From: Atriophallophorus winterbourni
Taxonomy: Eukaryota; Platyhelminthes; Trematoda; Plagiorchiida; Microphallidae
DNA: 64,000 nucleotides
Direction: 5' to 3'
Assembly: GCA_013407085.1 (NCBI GenBank)
Contig: JACCGJ010011144.1
Span: 1-64,000, forward strand
The position numbers and the translations under genes were made by a program. Below are positions 24,620 to 36,900 of this stretch, piece by piece (positions within the stretch are counted from its first letter, which is position 1; each line of letters starts with the position of its first letter). The notes below the pieces were generated by a model. The model ran no database searches. It had not been told where the DNA came from and saw nothing but the letters and a program-made list of their open reading frames with translations.

Positions 24620-27600
24620 ATTGTAGTTTACTGTTATCGACTTACAAAATATTAGTAACAGGCTAGAAAATAAAATTGTCATCAACTACCATTTTAACGC
24701 TCAGTTTTCTGCTGACATCATTGCTATTACCGAAACATGGTTCTACGATCAGGTGAATGATTGCGAGCTGGCACTTCCCAACATGATCCTACTTCGACGA
24801 GACCGTTCAAGATCAGGTGGTGGAGTTGCTTTGTATTACAACGAGCGTCTTCAATGCACAGCTGTACCTGACACAACGTTTGAGCTAGAGGACACCATGT
24901 GGTGTAGCCTTCGCTTGGAAACTGGAGAGAACTGTATACTTGGTGTGATCTACCGCTCGCCCAACTCTTCCGATGCCCACAATGAAACGTTGTTACAAAT
25001 GATGCGCAACGCTGGAAACCTTAGAGGATGCCAATTGTTAATAATGGGTGATTTTAACCTCCCACATCTCTACTCCAAAAGTGTGCATACTCAGCAATCC
25101 CTTGAGTACAAATTCCGTGAGATTATCACTTTCACTCCCCTATACAACCATGTCCGTTCATTCACTCGACAAAGGGGACTCAATGAACCATCAATTCTAG
25201 ATCTGGTTTTAACCTCCGAAGCAACAGCAGTGGAGTCAGTGCAGTATCATAGTCCTTTGGGGCTAAGTGACCATCTTGTGTTGTCCTTCGAATTCGTGTG
25301 CAACGCCCGAAGGGCGTCGGGCGACGTTAAGTTCATCAGGAGAGTCGATTACTTCGGCCTTCGCGGTGCCATTACGATTATGGAGGAAAAACATCTCGAT
25401 CTTACGAATGCAGATACTCATTGTTCTAGTCTGTTAAGTTATATCGGTACAAAACTAGACGAAAATTCTACCTGTGTTCCCAAAAGGAAATCAAGAACAT
25501 TTTGCTTCAAACTCCGAAGCCGCACTCGGAAGTGGATAGCCATGCGAAATTCCGCATGGGCTGCACATAAAATAACACGAACAGACGCATCTTGGGAACA
25601 CTTTCGTAGTTTTCGTAACAAGGTGACGTCCTTAATTCGAGAAGACAAGCAATATCACCATTTTAAGCTGATCGACCAGATGGAACGACATCCTAAGTTG
25701 CTGTACACCATCGTAAACACCGCGACCAAGGTTAAACCAGGTGTATTTCCTATCCAGACAGAGAACGGACTGACTGATAATGTCAAGGATACAGCTGATG
25801 CCCTAATATCATTTTATGCGCAAGTATTTTGTCCAAAGAACGTGTCAACGCTGACGTCTTTGCCGCACCCACTACAAGTCGAATGCCTTAGCAACATCGA
25901 GGTAAATCCTACGGTTGTGCGAAAGCATCTACGCGGCTGAACGTTCGCAAATCACCAGGAGAGGATGGAATAACACCCGCTGTTCTGAAGTCATGCGAGC
26001 TGGAGCTTTGTGGCCCACTAAGTGGTCTATTCAGGCACTCATTGAATACGGGAACCGTACCAACTCAATGGAAAACCGGTGTTATCACACCAATCTACAA
26101 AGGGGGCAGTCGTTCTGATCCGGCGAATTACCGCCCCGTGACGCTTCTTTCAGCGGTTTCTAAAATTTTAGAACGCCTGGTGTGTGAACGACTTGTTGAA
26201 CATCTCGAGAACCATCAGCTAATAACTTTCACACAACACGGATTTAGGAAAACATATTCATGCCTGTCTAACTTACTCACGACTCTAAATGACTGGACGC
26301 AAGCACTAGACCAAGGGGGTTCCGTTCATGCCGGTTACTTAGATATATCTAAAGCATTCAACAGAGTGAATCACTCCTTACTGCTTCAGAAGCTGCAGAA
26401 TGTTGGCGTCATCGGAAACCTACTAACATGGTTCACAAGTTACCTGTCTGGACGCAAAGTAAAAGTCAGAATAGATGGTGAAACTTCTCGAACAATTGAA
26501 GCCACGAGCGGAGTCCCTCAGGGTTCGGTTCTCGGTCCGATACTGTTTCTCTTATTTATAAACGATCTACCGAACTTACTAGCATGTAAGCTTGTTTTAT
26601 TCGCAGACGACGTAAAAATCTGGACGAAGGTCAACTCTATCGAGGACTGTCAAGTTCTGCAAGGAGATTTGAATAAACTGCACCAGTGGTCAATCCAAAA
26701 CAAACTGCCATTTAATTTCCGCAAGTGCAAAATGTTGCAAGTCGGAAAACCCTTTCCCTTTCCCTATACACTTGGCAGCCACCCGCTTGAATGGAGTACA
26801 TCACAAAAAGATCTCGGAATCTTGGTGTCTGGCACTTTGAAGAACAGCCTACAGTGCGAAGCCGTCTACAAGCGTGCGTGCAGCTTGCTAGGTTTACTGA
26901 AACGCATTTTCGGACGTTTCCCACCACACTCACTCGTGAAATTACTAAACACTTACATACATCCTGTCGTTGACTACGCTGTACAAGCTTGGACGCCATG
27001 GATGGAAAAAAACATCTCGCTCCTCGAACGAATTTATCACAAGGCAACCAAAACGGTTACCGGATTGAATAATTTACCCTTTGAGCAGCGACTGACCAGA
27101 CTTGGACTGTGCACCCTCGAGCGCAGACGTATCCTACACGACCTCACTCTGACATATCGAATCATCTACGCGAAATCCCACCCTCTCAAACACCTCTTCA
27201 AGTTTCGTTCCGTTGTCCCCACACGCAGCCACCCTTTGACCCTTCAAATCCCACACTCACGATTGAATTGTCGTCGTCACTTCTTCGCTGTTCGTGTATG
27301 CTTCTTGTGGAATAGCTTGCCGATAGATATTGTTACCTCATCGAACGAGCACATCTTTAAACAAAGGTTACGAAACCTTATGTTGAGAACTACTGCGTTG
27401 GCCCCTACCTATTGATGTCTATAAAATTTTACCGCACGGAACTACCGTCCATCCAAAGATTCTTTTCCCTCAGTCTGTGTTGCCATTGAGGATTATTTTT
27501 GCTCCATTTATGAAGAACATGGACATGATCATGCAAGTAACGATTTTTTTATATAATTTTTTATACGTATATCCTATGGTATTGTACAGCAATTTGCTTT

Positions 27601-27640
27601 TTTAACCATAAATCTTGAATCTTGAATCTTGAATCTAGGG
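24620..27640 (+). mobile_element. CR1-like element, ORF2 nearly complete, one frameshift
   Basis: The endonuclease frame is open from about 24629 (LQNISNRLENKI) to 25940 with AITETWF, GGGVALYY, GVIYRSPN, IMGDFNLPHL and GLSDHLVLSF. A single shift near 25935 leads into RT up to 27415: KSPGEDGITPAVLKS, FRKTYSCLSNLL, DISKAFNRVNHSLL, SGVPQGSVLGP and FADD, ending PHSRLNCRRHFFAVRVCF. The 3' end at 27610-27636 is a tandem of aatcttg. No ORF1 is visible upstream, so the 5' end is probably truncated. It lies between the two divergent paralogs. Confidence 0.88.
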
Positions 27641-27644
27641 ATTA

Positions 27645-30190
27645 ATTTCTATAAATTATCAAGCACACATCCAGTACTTCCGGTTCTGAACGTGTATGGA
27701 AATATGGAGCACCCGATTAATTATCACCGACTTTCCAGCGTGTTTTGTCCTAAGCGGCTGATACGCCGTCTCATTTTGTGAACTTTTCTTTATGAGATAT
27801 TTTTGTTATCCAATTCCAGTATGAAGTTCCCTGGTTAACTGCTTTATTTGCACACTAGAGCGATTCATGTACTCGATGCTATGAATACAATTGGTAGAGC
27901 TACTTAAACGTAAATGTTCTTGGCCGAGTGAAGAGATCTACATACATTTTATGCTGCCCGTATCGAGGCCTTTTGACCTTGCTACGGTTTAAATGCTCGA
28001 GGGAAAATTGTTATTACAATTCATGTTGAATATGTTTGCTTTTGTATCGCGAGATCAATTAATTGTCAAATAAAGTTCATTGGCTATATGATTAATCATA
28101 CAGGCGTGACCCCTTAATCAAGATCGCGTATGACACACAATGCAGTGAACAAATACAGCATTTTCAAAAATTTCGAATAATAGTAGTTAGGCTACAACGT
28201 TACATTTTAAAACATTATATAACTAATTATTGCGATGTTCACATTTCCGGACAAAACATTCCACAACCGGTTTCTGGCTGCTTGTCTTCATCATGTAGAG
28301 AGAGTAAGCTTAGGTTCAGAAAGACTTGGAATTCAGTGGAGGAACAAAATGCATTTTACCAATCTTGGTTTATTTTCTGCATGTAAAGCAATAGCTTGGT
28401 ATGTGAGTTTACATGCTTCTGTGGACAAGCTCATTTTACAACCATTGTACGAATAAATACATCTGTTTTCGAAGAGTCATTGGAAGTAGTCATATCCTAT
28501 AGCCCTCACCAAAATCCATAAACCCATCGAAAGAAGAATTCAATTAAATTAATAATTGGAAATTAAACCACCATTTATTCTAAAATATTCTTTAAATCCA
28601 CTGCAGCATGGAACCAACTATACAAGATCATAGCAATGTATAAAATGTATGCTATAAAACTGTTGTCCAAGATCTTAGTTCGAAGGTTGATTTACAAGAA
28701 CTATTGCGGTCCCTCTCGGTCATCTTTTAATTTAGTGTAGATCACTCTGTTTATATTACAGCTGGATTAAGGCGATCTATATCGTCACTTGAGTAAAGCC
28801 AATAGATTGATTTAAAATAAAAATAAAGACTTGATTTATATCTTAAAAACGTAATAACATGTTCGCAACGGACTATAATTAATAATGTTATAGTGAGTAA
28901 AAAGGAAAATATCGAATAAAAATGAAAAAGAATTACCTTCTGTTTGTAGCGTTGTTCTTGCACCGGAAATTTTATGTATACTGAGAACAAATCACGTTAT
29001 ACAAAACAAAAGCAATTGAATGCGAGCGTTCAGATTATGCGTTGGAATTTTAATTTTCTCTTATCACAACGAAGCCCGTTAAACACTGAAAGAATTTACA
29101 AGTGTTTCCGATGCTTACCAATTGAACATCGATCGATATTGAGTATGTGGTATTTTAAACTGTGTTCCATAGAATGAAAAATAACTTATATATATATATA
29201 TATATTGATTCAATAAACTGGAATTCACAGTTTATCCTAATGCTTTGCTCGCCTTACATCACCGGTCAATACCATTTGAACTAAGTAATATATCACTCAG
29301 CCGAATATTGCGGTTTATCTAATCATTAATATTATATAATTCGTGGTGGCATACTATGCATCAGCTTGCCCAGGTTCGAGTATTGCTCGGTTGTGCATTT
29401 CAGAAAATGTGTTACCCAGATACCCATCACTCTCAGTTGTAATTTGTGAACAACTTAATATGTTGCTAAAATCCCTAGAACTTACAGTCTAAAACCAGTT
29501 TCGGCTTGTTTTTCGTCATCAGGTGATCATACTAAAGTTAGGTTTAGACAGACTCGGTGAAAAGAAAAAAGCTTTAAATAACATTGGACAGGTTTGTCAA
29601 ACGTAATACATCACTGAAGTGGTTCACTGAAGTGATTTTTTTATCAGATTCTAACACAGTTGCACTTTACTAACTTCACATAACGGTATCAGTATCATTA
29701 TAATCATATTTATTACTCGGTTGAAAAGTACTTAAACTTCAATCATTTGTTTAGTTATTTGCGAAACAATATATTTGCGAGATCAAACGCTGCTCACTTC
29801 ATTATAGCCCGTCATAATGATATGAAATCAGTTATATTCAATTCAAAAACATACCATGAATATAACATGCGAAATTGTCCTTGAAATGATGGGCGAATTA
29901 ATACTTTGGAAGTTGTAGTACTCCGTTGATATAGAACTATAATGAATTACATCATTCTGGCGTCTCTTTATTTCACTCATTCCTATAAAACATACTAAGT
30001 GATTCAATGTTTTAATGAGTTGATTCAATGTAACAGAACACTAAAGTTCCCGTTTGGGCCCATAGAAATCAACGTGCATACTGAGTGCGTACAAATGTTC
30101 TGCATCAGTGCCAACCGTGCAGCTCACATTCGACTACATTAATCATAATCAGGTCAAATCATTCTATTAATTACCGATGCTTTTGATATT
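27645..30190. other. Intergenic space between divergent paralogs
   Basis: A candidate location for the promoters and first exons of both genes. No start exon with the required one-base overhang could be identified on either strand. A signal-peptide-like frame at 28922-28975 (+) ends in the wrong phase. SINE-like remnants lie near 28255-28310 and 29485-29560. A short TA tract lies at 29187-29205. Confidence 0.4.
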
Positions 30191-32890
30191 GATATGTGTG
30201 AGAAAACACAATTCAATTTGGTAACCCTAGTTAACCGTTACAGGTGTCTCGTAAATGAACAGATCCTCACTTTGTTCAACGAACAAAGCTCCCCACACGC
30301 ATACCGGCCGCGCCTTTTAACGGTGCCATTGCGAAATAAATCTCACATAGAAGAATTTATCCTTAATGAGAATCTACTCAGTTCTTGTCTCGGTTTGACC
30401 TGCCGAGTCCAAGCCGACATATCCTGGTGGACTGTCCAGACCAGTCTACTTTACGTAGTTTAATATTTATCGGTGTCCCTGAAAATGTTGATGCAGTATC
30501 AGCTTCGGAATCTAAGCAACATGATTTGAAGCTATGGTTATACATTGTCGATGCCATTGGATCTCATGATTCAGTTGTTTTAGACACGTTTAGAATACAT
30601 AAATTCCTAAATTCCTCGAACTACAAAGGCAAATGGCACAGTCATCTGAAGATCACTTTTCTTACGACAGCCATGGCTATCGCTATTCCATACCAACTGG
30701 AAATCGTACCGTGCGAAACTTCCATCTGATATAAGACTAAGAGTGCCCAAGCGTGACCCTCACTTACATCCAGAGAACCAGCGCAGTCAGTTTGTTTTCA
30801 ATCGTGTTACTGACAATCAAGATGTTACTGGAAAAATGCCAGACTCCTCGCGATCCTAAATTTTGTAAGATAAATAAATCAAGTGCAAATCTACGAATGC
30901 TCCGTGTTTACCAAGCAAATTAACTGAACTACGCTTTGTGACAGACTTTCACCCGATTGGGTTGCAGTTATTGAGACTTGGTTCCAGCCCTACATGACTG
31001 ATACTGAGCTCACGATTCCGAATATGTCACTAGTTAGTCGTGATCGCTTAAGATCCGTCAGTGGTGCTGCAGTCTACTTTCATGAACATTTAGCGCAGTG
31101 TAACGTACTGGATCATCATAACCTCAGCATTCCTGATACGATGTGGTGTACAGTTAACCTAGTCAATGATGATGAATTTACGATCGGTATCATTTACCGC
31201 AGGCCATCATCCAAAAGCTCGTTCAATGATAAACTAATCGACTCTTTGCGATGCATCACAATCTGCAAGGCTACTCATTTGCTCATTATGGACGATTTTA
31301 ATCTGAGCATCTTTTTTGAGGAAGTGAATATTACCTGCATTCGTTTGAACATAAATTCAATGAGATTATCGAAATTGCTTCAATGCACAGCCATGTTGAC
31401 CAGCCGAATCGCAGACAGGGTCTTGACCAACCTTCAACCCCACATTTCGTCTTAACCCATGAATCAACCGCGGTAGAGGATATACAATATCTGGCACTAC
31501 AGAGAAAGTGTGCTTGTCTTTGTTTATGTATGCATTGGGGAACGATTGAGCGGACAAATAAAACGACTTAAAGAAAATACAATTTTAATCTTTAAATATC
31601 AGTCTTCATGATGCACACAGTCAAGAGCTTGATTTCATGAATTCTGGCTTATATTACAATACATTTCTTAATTATTTGAATTCGAAGATTGACGAGAACT
31701 CGAGTTTTATTCTACATAAATGCAACCACTACTACCAGTTTGTTATCCGGAAAAGAACTAAGAAAGGTTTAGCTATAAAGAAAGAGTTTTGGGTAAATAT
31801 AAAGAATCTTTGTACGGAAGCAACTTGGAAGCGATTCTATAAGGTACGCAATCACGTCACGAATTTAGTAAGGGTAGATCGCATGCAGTTCTAATGTAAT
31901 TCACATAAGAGAATGGGAAAGGATCCTAAGCTACTCTTCATGATAATCAATGAGCGATCAAGAATCAAACCAGGAGTATTCTCTGTATGGCACGGTGATT
32001 GGACCTCTTCTATTCTTGGTGTGTATGAACGATATATAGTAAAGGATATTGGATATAAGTTAATAATATATGTTGATGATATTTTTATACGGAAACTTAC
32101 CGGGTCTTTTAATCAATGTGTGGGATTACATCGTGATATGTGCACCTTATTTCAATGGTCCCAGACAAATGATTTACCATTTAAACCTGCGAAAACTAAA
32201 TGCTACGGCTTGAAAAATCTCTGCAACACGCACGCAAGATCTCGTCTAAACCATCACAGAAAATGATCTCGTTTAACCGTAATCCTGGATATTATTGCAA
32301 GACAGTGTACAATAAAGCCTGCCGTATCTTGATACTTCTTAAAAGGATATTCAGAATTTTCACGTCTTAAATCTTTCCCCGGTAAATTAATACGCATTTA
32401 TGTCGTATTATGGAATATTCTATCCAAGCCTAGCCACCAAGTCTTTGGAAGGATATCACACTACTTGAAAGGATCTAACATCTTGCGACAAAGTTGGTCT
32501 CCGGTTACTGAAATATGCGTTTTGTAGAGCGAATATTAAAACTAAATCTGCACGATTTTACCGAACGACGGATTCGGAGTGACCTCCTGTTTGCATCCAA
32601 AATCTTGCATACTGAAAATCATCCCCTTAAACACTTGCAAAATCCCAATGGCCTTACTCTAACAAGTACACATTCAAAGACTTCAAGCACTCCTCATTCT
32701 CGATTGAATAATCCTCTTAATTTCTTTCGTTAATAATTTGTTTCCCTTGGAACATTTTGCCTGAAGAAATCACATGCTCGGAATCTGTTGCGGTTTTCGC
32801 TTCTAAACTTGAAGAGTATATGACGAACCATGCATTATGCGACTCTACTTATTGATTCTTGATTTTTGAGATATTTAATATTTTTACTCT
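30190..32890 (+). mobile_element. CR1-like element, decayed, RT palm deleted
   Basis: The ORF1 C-terminal part is at 30380-30720 (IFIGVPENVDAV, FLNSSNYKG). The endonuclease is at 30994-31455 (TMWCTVNLVND, TIGIIYRRPSS, LLIMDDFNL; the catalytic-region Gly is replaced by Asp). A post-endonuclease segment lies at 31637-31894. At about 31970-31985 the sequence jumps from IKPGVFSV to GTVIGPLLFL, so the front of RT is missing. Then come YVDDI and a C-terminal part reaching about 32870 (RLNNPLNFFR). The family is the same as the fragments at 7076-7900 and 57590-58330. Confidence 0.8.
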
Positions 32891-32999
32891 ATATCATCCT
32901 ATATTTATTGTTCAGCTAACTGATTTTCTACCATGAAATTTCTGAGTTCTGAGATATGAACTTTCACATTTGTGCTGAGCAAGCGTGATTTTCATTTGA

Positions 33000-33440
33000 A
33001 ATATACATGAAATGTTATCCTAAAATCTTATTGCTAACGTATCGGTTGCTTTATGCTTTGGCGGATTTTGGACATGACAAAACCATACCTTTGTGCACTC
33101 TCGCAAATCCACAGAATAAAAATGACCAACCATTGTTAACCACCAGGTCACATGAAAAGAATTTTGCATAGAAGCAGGTTTCACACACTTCATATTATCC
33201 TCAAAAAGAATGCAAACTTAGTTTCACCAATGGAATCAAGATTTTTTGTCCTAATTGTGGTCAACTGGAATGTTCTATAAATGGTTCTTAAAATAAATGA
33301 CGCCTTAGTTACTACCAGAGTTGTTGCAACTGCGTGTGAAGAAATTCAACGTAAGTCCATTGAAGCAATCATTTGGTAAATTAAAACACACAAATCAATA
33401 AACCTGTTTACTGCTAGCAGAAAAAATGCTGTTAATTTTC
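33000..33440. repeat. 430-bp repeat module, inverted copy at 57140-57560
   Basis: This follows the 3' end of the CR1-like copy. Its reverse complement is found at 57140-57560, again adjoining the 3' end of a copy of the same CR1 family. Shared strings include aaccattgttaaccacc, tatcctcaaaaagaatgcaaac and tttgtggtcaactggaatgttc-like sequence. It could be the long 3' UTR of that CR1 family or a transduced flank. It ends about 85 nt before the first receptor exon seen. Confidence 0.6.
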
Positions 33441-33524
33441 GTTATTCTATTCGTGGATTTATCACGCCGGACAATGGCAAAACCGCCTGGTAATTGCATG
33501 TTTATTGCTAATACACCTTGATAG

Positions 33525-33974
33525 TATATTTGCTTGCGGACCCGACTAGACCGGTATACCTGGCGTGGCTAGGAATCCCGATTACATTACACTGTCCAAT
33601 CGAACGAATGGTACATGCTGTTACAGTATATTGAAATTGTCTACCATAGGGGGGATCAGTATGGGTTTCTTCATCACCGATTTTCGATGGTGTCCGTGGA
33701 TGCATGTCTAGCAAGCAGATGCTAACTTTGAAGAACTTCCCACCAGATGTGAACATCACATTTTTGCCACCAGCACAAACGTGAGTGTGCAATCAATCGA
33801 TAATTATTTCGTTACAGTGTTTACCACCCAATGGGTGTCATGGTTTGTGAATTCACCAGAAAAGGAAATTTGATTGAGGCTATCATGAGAAGACATAAGG
33901 AAATTCCAATCAGGATCACTGTACAACATTCTCACATGCAATTATTTAACGAAATGGAATACGTATGTTTCACA
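33525..33974 (+). CDS. Four-cysteine extracellular module of the adhesion GPCR (three exons)
   Basis: Exons 33525-33610, 33650-33780 and 33818-33974, separated by introns of 39 and 37 nt. Two in-frame stops between 33610 and 33650 are removed by the first intron. Landmarks: IPITLHCPIERM, GSVWVSSSPIFDGVRGC, MLTLKNFPPDVNITF, MVCEFTRKGNLIEA and MEYVCFT. The four cysteines line up with those of the minus-strand paralog. The B-strand-like Cys, the Trp and the Y-x-C suggest an Ig-like fold. I cannot name the family. Confidence 0.8.
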
Positions 33975-36900
33975 GTGAGTCTATACAAAATTGCATTCGT
34001 AACTAATAATATGAAAAGTTCAAATTGGAATGCAACCTTGCATATGTTGTGTTGTGAAGTTTATACGGGATTCTGAATTGTTAAAGTTCAAGCTTGTGAT
34101 CTAAATACAAAAGTGGCTGCTTTTTCCGAGAGGTTATTCTTAAATAGAATTTACGTCACTGTCATAATTTTGTTGCACCTATGTGTGTGAATGATCCATC
34201 AAATGTTGGGGGTGCTAATAATATGAGACAATAATTTTAAAGTAAAATTCATTTTTGTTCCCTCAATCTCACAATACTCAACGCAAGCATCGTTTATGGT
34301 ATCAAATTTATCACAATTTTGTTGGCCTCCTTCAGTCGATTTCAGCCATGTATGTACATTACAAGAGAAAGATGGTTTCATGTTCTATGGCGTTTCGAAT
34401 GATTAAACACTCCTATTCGTAAGTTAAAATTATCACTACTAGCACCACGAAGACATAAGTTGGATTTGAGGGTGACAAGCATTAGTATGTTAAACATTCT
34501 ACATTCATGGTAAATAGCAAAACGCTGTGCAACAACAATGCTATACGTAAAAACTCTCATAATCGTACCTTCGTATTTTGATCAATGCTACTAGAAAGCG
34601 GAGGCAAACTAATTCCAAGTATGAAATACGCTGGTGGAAATTGTATGTTTGGATTGATTGTTTTACAAGGGCGTATGTACGACAGAATCACCAATGGTTT
34701 TCAGTAAACTGGGACAGCACATGGTTACTTGACACAATAAATCACAACATACGTTGTAAAATCAGTCAACTTGGTGAGTTCAGAAATTTTAATGGTATCG
34801 GAACCAGTGAAAACTTACTTGGACTTAGTAGCTAAAAAGATGTTTCAGTGTGTGATGGAAATGCATGCAACTGAGCATTTCCGTTCATGGTCATGGGTTC
34901 AAACCCTGTCTACATAAGTCTGGGCTCATTGGATTAAACAGGTTGGTCGTACCGCCTTATCCAACAGTGGCATACAAGCACAACTTGTTTACCATTCTTC
35001 CACTGTTTCAAGCACATGCGGATCCTGATCCTACTGTCTCTACCTGATGAGTGCAAACAGCATGAAACCGGTCGTGGGGTGTGTGTGTGTGATGGAAATG
35101 CATGCAAATGAGCTTTTCCTTTCAATTTCCAAAATACGTTTTTAAATCAGTTCTCTTGGTCACTGCAGAAATTTTAAGGGTAAACAGAACCAGTGTAAAT
35201 ATACTTGGACTGAGTAGCTGAAAACATGTTTCAGTACATAAGATTCCAAAATAAGTGAAGAGATCAATTTCCACACGGAAATAGATCATAGGATTTGCTT
35301 TAGAAGTAAGTGTAAAACAAGTTCATTAGTTTGAACATATGATTTGTAAATTTATAAAAGTAGATGGAAAGTACAAGTGGAAAACACGCATAATCATAAA
35401 TCAACAATTTTTCCCGGTAAAACCAATTGTTAAATCATAGTCTCTTGAAACTCTACACACACCGGTTCTATGGGTCAAATGCTTACAAAAATGGGACGTT
35501 ATGGATTTCAAACTAAATACATTTTCTTTCACACACAACCCATATTTGCAAAAAGAATTCATCTGAGTCTTATAGTCAATCACGCCTTTCAAGCGTTTTT
35601 CGGTAAGCTAATATCTATACTCACACCTTTGCATTCTTTCAGCAATCATTGTCTAACATCCACTCGTGCATAATCAAACTTTCTTTTAGCATGAACGAGT
35701 AATAGTTGAGAAGTGTACCAATCCCGCGAATAATGAAATATCGTCCACCTTAACGTTTGAATGGGCGAGAAGCGGAAGTTCAAAGCGGCATTGGGTTAAA
35801 ACCAATATGGATGCGTAAGTCATATAGATTTTTCTGGATTTGATTGTATCATCAATATCCCTTAAGGAGAAAAAAATGTCAACAAAACCTTGTAATGAAA
35901 CTCATTTCTTCCTGACAATCCAAAAAAATTAATAATTCCGATTAGGTAGAAAATATCTTTTTGGGGCCAACGAATTTTGGATTATTAAATTAGTAAATCA
36001 ATTGAAATTTTGCAATTGAAATACCATAGAAGTAATTCAAATATACATGCCTAATAATTAACTAATTCAAAATCTAATATGTTGAAAGTTTGAAAAAAGT
36101 AGGTCTTTGTAATTTTAACATGACATAAATAACACATATGTTAATTAGGCTAACATAAATGGGGTTAAATTAGTTACAAATTGAAGCCTCTATTATTCAG
36201 TGTCTGCACAAACAAACGTCGGATGAAGTGTCTTAGCAATGAATCCGAATTAACGGATCAAATATAGGAAAAGGATAAATTACTTTATTTGAGCAGACCA
36301 CACACTTCACCTCCAATATCAGGCTATAGTTATTTGCCATCAACATTTGATTAAAATGGCATTGTTTCTGCAAACCTGTAAGCATTTAATGGAGGGCTAT
36401 ATCAGATTTGATATTGAAATCTTTCTTTACATAGAATGCTATTAAAAATAATAACCAAAAGCTGTTTCAATGAACGATTCTGGATTCGGAATTGAAACGA
36501 CTTCAAATTATTTCAATATACTTTTTTCAACCATGCTTCTTTTGAACGTAGGTGTGTTGGCCCTTCCAAAACCGCTGAATTTTACTTGGAAAGACCTTCG
36601 ACGTGTAAGTCCGTGTGTTTTATGAATGATTTGTACATCTAAACAGTCTATTCTTAAAAACGGTATGGGTTTGTTTCGGTATTGCAGTGGATGTTAACGA
36701 ATGCGCGCTCGAGAAACAATCGGGTCTAGTTCTCTGTCGACACAGTAAATGCATCGATATTGACCGTGGATATTTTTGCAATGACGGGGATTATCTCGAC
36801 GTGAATTCCTGCAAAAGTAATTCAACTGATATTTGAAATATATTGAAATTTCACATTCCCACTCTATATAAATATATATGCATATTGTTATGATGTTATT

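Noticed and set aside
28922..28975. Signal-peptide-like MKKNYLLFVALFLHRKFY on the plus strand as first receptor exon
   Set aside because: The next GT leaves phase 0, but the first known exon needs one preceding base. No donor in the right phase follows.
33508..33792. Long open frame on the minus strand over the first receptor exons
   Set aside because: The plus strand gives three exons here, each matching a paralogous exon in length and phase. The minus frame has no homology and is a shadow.
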